In this document: piece by piece, positions 59,650 through 64,000 of the stretch
Layout: the number at the start of each line of letters is the position of its first letter
Position numbering within the stretch: the first letter of the stretch is position 1
Assembly: GCA_932521025.1 (NCBI GenBank)
Contig: OW051469.1
Span: 8,568,398-8,632,397 of the forward strand
Direction: 5' to 3'
DNA from: Oscheius onirici
Taxonomy: Eukaryota > Nematoda > Chromadorea > Rhabditida > Rhabditidae
DNA: 64,000 nt
Made by a program: the position numbers and the translations under genes
Notes under the pieces: generated by a model
Told to the model about the DNA's origin: nothing
The model's database searches: none
Seen by the model: only the letters and a program-made list of their open reading frames with translations

Positions 59650-62600
59650 GAAAAGCTCAAAAATTTGATTTAAGTATAGAAAAATGGGCTCAAAAATATT
59701 CAGGTTGTTTGCAGACATGAGCTGAAACGATTACGCTTGCTTACTCGTTTCACAAGAACCGAAAGATTAGTGCTAAATTCGACTTGGCAGTGTCATCAGG
59801 AGAGAAGACGTAATGAAAACAGTCAGCGTGTGGGCTTAGTCTCTTGCCAACTCAAAAGCGCTCACTACATGTTTTCCTCTGTCTGCAGAGGAAGGATCAA
59901 AGAACCAAAGAAGATCTTCCTGAATTGACGTCTAATGACCAAAAGAAGTCTGTTTTCTAGAGATCTCAAACTGGAAAATAGGATTTTTTTAACTGGTACG
60001 AGGATTCAGGAGAGTACAGGTCTATAGTCGAAATCCGGTTTCATAAAAGAGAACCCGAGTTAGTCAGTTTTTCTTACGGAAAAACAGAAATGTTTCCCGA
60101 TTTTATATTCGGTCAAAAAGCTGATTTCCAGCTCCAGGGACCCTCTAGGAAGAAAATGATCGTAATGGAATAGTCTGAGAAGTTGAGCTGATCAAAGCAC
60201 TGCGAAAAATGAAAAAGGAAGCAGCATAGATCGAGCGGGAGTTTATCGTCTCGGGATCCATGTTTCTGGTCGACTTATTGGCTTAGTTTGTGTCTGAGTG
60301 TTGACAAGCATAAATGCTGGATTACGGAGCAGAAGAAGCGTGTAAGTCTTTCTAATTATACTTGTGAAATGAAAAAATGTGCCGCTTCATTTCACCTGGT
60401 CGCCTATCAACAGAGAAGGTGTAAATGTCCTGAGCACTTTGAGCTACTCAGAAATGGACACATTCAAGAATGATCGTTGAATTGGCGGGAAATCATGTTG
60501 CAAAGATCTTTTTTGATTAGAGAGAGACAGAGACTGACAGAATAAGGGACAAGTCTGGAAGACTGAGAGTCAGAGAGTCTTAGAGTCTAAGAGACTGAAA
60601 GAATGAGAGATCAGTCTGCGACCTCGCAAACTACTGAAACTTTGCTTCGAGGAAATACTACAGATGCTTAATCGCATCAAACGTAATCAGACTCCAGATA
60701 TGCGGGAAATCGTGTTTGTTGTTAGGTTATTGGTCTCCAGATGAGGAAAACAGCGTTTGCACTTTATATTATCGCAATATTCCCGATCAAAGTTGTTTTA
60801 GTCAAGGCTTCAATGGAAAGGAAAAATAATTTCTTCGATTGAAGAAGTGTGATGGTGGGAAAAGAGACATGCGTTTTTTGGATAACGAAACTTTTTCTCG
60901 TGAGAATCGACCAAAAGTCGGCATAACATTTAAAGAATAGCAAGATGTTAATATAGATAGAACTTTAGCATTTTTGCAGACTAGGGATTGGGAATATGTT
61001 AGACGGGTCAGGGTATAAAAGTACAGAACATGTTTTGTCTGGACCTAGTAATGAAAAGGTCAGTCGGGAAGGGAATTCTTCCACATTTGCTACTGCTAAA
61101 TTTAATGAGACTCAATTTGAAAGAATATTTTGAATTGATCCAAAAGTATTGGCTTCCACTGGTCAGAAAATGCTTAGTGACCCGAGAAATGCTGGATTTT
61201 CTCTTCTGAGACTGACCAAATAAGAAGACTGGGCGGTAATCTTTCTTTACTAGCCTGTCCGAAGAAATACCTGCAGTTGTCGAGACTACGATAACATGTC
61301 AAGTTTTGTCATGTATTTTTGGAAAATACTTTTGTTTCAAGAGCGTTGAAGGGAAATTGCATCTCCAAGATAGAACTACCAAGAAAAGCTTACTGAAAGC
61401 CTGCTACCAAAACACGAAGGCGTTGGTTCAAAAAAGCAGACTTCAAATATGGTATTACGGGAGGATCAAAATAATAAAAATTAGTACTAGGGCACAGGAT
61501 TGCGTCAAGCTAATGTCTGCTAAATTTGAAGGATTAGACATATGGAAATTTCAAAACGAGAAAGCCAAAAATTTAAGTTTCTGTACCTCTAGAGAAACAA
61601 GCTGCAAAAATCTATCTCACTAGTCTTACAGTTCCGCACTATCGCCTCCTCTCAATGAAGACTAAAATTAAGTAGCGCAAAAAGGGCGACTGCCGTTTTA
61701 ACTGAAGTATACTCTGAGGTCATGCGTATGATTTCAGACAAAAAATGTCATCTTCTCACACTCGAGACAAGCTTAAAGATCAGTCTCTCACGACATGATT
61801 AATTTTCTCATTAACATTAGCAAATGGCAGACAGATAAATTTAATGATATCAGTTTTTAGTAGATCGGGTCACGGATTCAAAAGAGGAGGAAAAAGACAG
61901 ATTATTTTTTACAAGAGTGCAAAAGAAGTGTCTGTCGGAACGTGGGGGATGGCAGTAAATAGTAATTTTCTGAGAAAAAATAGACTCCGTCATGATTAGT
62001 TTTGCTCAAATTTACGCAGGATTAGTCCTGAGATCATTGTTGTTTGTAGTCTCCGTGTCTCTCGGACTCTCTGTCCCTCCTTCCCCCTGACTCTGTCTCT
62101 CTGTTTCTCTGTCTCTCAAAAAAAAACTCAAAAATCAGCTCAAAGATTATATTATCCAGCCAGCATTTTGCTCTAAATCACTCTAGAACAAAATATTATC
62201 GGGAGACAATCTGACCTCATCTGATTATTCGTAAATATTTTGAGAAAAGCTGTTCAGGAAAAGATTGAATTAGACTTGGTCAATGAGCAAGAATAAAAAC
62301 TCACCTAGTGCACTTTCGAGAGGAGATTTTGCAGGCGATGAGAGGGACAGTCCGCCATCTGAAAATTATGTTCTGAAACCGGAAGTTTGTTCATTCTCTA
62401 TCGAAGCGTTCGTGAGCACCCGGGCCACCCCTGTCTGTTTGATTTACACCGACGGCGATCTCTCTTTTTGGAAGAATTAGCCACTCGGAGCACTGTGAGA
62501 AAGATTGAGTCGCGTGCTCTCGGTAGGCAAAAAGGAAAAGAGGATGAGAGGTCCTACAGAGAGACAGGGACAGGGACAGGTCTAATTTCATGTATCCCAT

Positions 62601-64000
62601 TTCCTTTCAGCCTTGTCAAACTTTGTAGTTTTACGTCGGACTCTCCTATGTTTGCTTTGAGTGGGTTGAATGTGTGTGGTTTCCAGAGACTGTGGCAAAG
62701 TTTTACAACGTTCAGAAACATCTATTTTCTCTGATCGACGCCCTGATTCACACAGAGCCGTCTCGGGATGGTTCATCGTGCCTATTCACCCCGGATTGTT
62801 CACCCCTTTGAGATTGGAACATTCAACGGGACGGGGAGATGACTCGTCCCGTGTTAACAGTCATCAGTTTGACAAGACAGCAGAGAGCATTTCGAGAGGG
62901 GAGGGGGTAAGTAAGAGCGACGCCAGAGAGTTATCAGCAGTCACAAAACAATTGGGCACACAGACAAGAGATCCTTGTCTTTTGGGTGACAAAAAGGGCT
63001 TTTGCAGGAAATGCTTCATGCTACTTCAAACTTCCGGATGTTTATTTATTGCGCACCAACTTATTGTACATTCCAAGCCAACTACGGTAGAGCAGCTCCA
63101 GATATTCAATTTTTGGCGAGAGTCTTTAAAAACTTCAGACTACGATATATCCTAAAAATGGTCTTTGTTTCAGTATTCTTTCCCACCCTGTTCATCAAAA
63201 TTTTTGTGGGCCAAGACGTGTGAACCGGTTTCACGCATCGTATCTGCTATCTTTGGCTGTGCTGCTGAGAACAATAGATCCACGCAAGATACTCTTCTCT
63301 CCAACACAATTAGTGTAGAGATCTGATATTTAGGGAGGAATTGGAGAACTTGTTAAAGGAATCTGAGAGGACTGGAGATAGAGCTGTAGACAACTTTTGT
63401 CTCACATTTACGACGAAAAAGAAAACAACAAAATGTGAAGGTTTTTGTATAAAAAAAATATACAGTTCGCTTCCAGGATGGTTCTGAAGAGAGCCCAGAC
63501 CACTGGGTAAAAGACGCATTGACTAAAAAATAAAGTTTTGGTTCAAGACTGAAAGTGACTAGATTCGGGAGCATATCTTGGAATGTCTTTGAAGTTTTTT
63601 TTAAAAAAAAAAATTGAAAAAAGTTCTTCGGCTGAAAAATGCGGAACTTCAAGAACAAGTTTGCTTTACATCCCTTATATTTTTTCGTCAGCTGATTTTT
63701 GTCACCGGATTTTACGCTGTTTTCCGAATATGACATACAAAGATCAGGCGTCGGAATTACAAAGTAATTCGCACAGAAATCGGAAGAGAGTTTTTCACCA
63801 AAAAAAAGTTCTCTTGAAGAATTATTCAATTAGTTTAGGTTCATGAAACTACAGCCCTCTTTTTAAACAATACTCCCAAAATAAACCAGTCTCAGTCTCT
63901 CTTTCACATACACACAAGGAGAGATCATATCACACAACAGAAAACAGCATCACTCTTTCAGCAGACAGTACAATCGGATAAGGGTGTCTCTCATAAATCT

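Larger units (their letters stand above)
56990..64000. other. Gene-poor region upstream of jun
   Basis: No exon chain with coding composition was found. It holds two hairpin-family copies (58628-58683, 59599-59649), CTGTCTCT or AGAGACAG tracts near 60520-60610 and 62050-62120, an AP-1 site at 58473, and GCGCACCAACT-type words near 59305 and 63050. A non-coding first exon of jun could lie here but cannot be placed. AT content is high throughout. Confidence 0.5.

Noticed and set aside
62283-63155. Three overlapping plus-strand frames of 65-161 residues
   Set aside because: Compositions are not protein-like, frames overlap each other, and part is made of simple repeat and GCGCACCAACTT repeat.

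Overview
The window looks like nuclear DNA from a nematode, probably a rhabditid-type worm. Most introns are 35-50 nt, splice acceptors are mostly TTTCAG, several splice acceptors sit directly before a start ATG (as expected for spliced-leader trans-splicing), and two same-strand genes lie about 100 bp apart like an operon. The species cannot be named from this sequence. No bacterial-type operons, CRISPR arrays or intact transposase genes were seen. All gene models were built by hand from frame, splice signals and family motifs; where exon lengths are quoted, reading-frame phases were checked.

Layout. 1-5205 (-): 3' truncated coiled-coil protein. 8227-12673 (+): ubiquitin-specific protease with a MYND zinc finger inside the catalytic domain. 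13288-16542 (-), 17507-19261 (+) and 20447-22536 (+): three SLC22/MFS-type transporters; the last two are tandem paralogues that differ by two introns. 22537-25473: gene-poor and repeat-bearing. 25474-25804 (-): possible small gene. 25988-32522 (+): phospholipase C-gamma. 32657-33984 (+): unknown protein. 34922-35510 (+) and 37195-39510 (+): two small secreted proteins. 36191-36602 (-): possible small gene. 42144-45292 (-): KAT6-type MYST acetyltransferase with a double PHD finger, followed after about 100 bp by an F-box/WD-repeat gene (40450-42045, -). 45835-47904 (+): TMEM53/DUF829 protein. 48432-56989 (-): Jun-type bZIP factor with long introns. 56990-64000: gene-poor DNA upstream of jun.

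Themes. Several genes act in signalling and gene regulation: PLC-gamma acts below receptor tyrosine kinases, Jun is a common nuclear end point of such signalling, and the MYST enzyme, the USP and the F-box protein act on chromatin or protein turnover. This is neighbourhood, not proof of a shared pathway.

The most unusual signals are non-coding: a dispersed ~50-bp hairpin family with about a dozen copies; a strong cluster of AP-1 sites (TGASTCA) across the jun locus, suggesting autoregulation; two introns found in only one transporter paralogue, both ending in AAG instead of CAG; a few GC-AG introns; short introns filled with CTGTCTCT/AGAGACAG repeats; and several palindromic or MITE-like elements.
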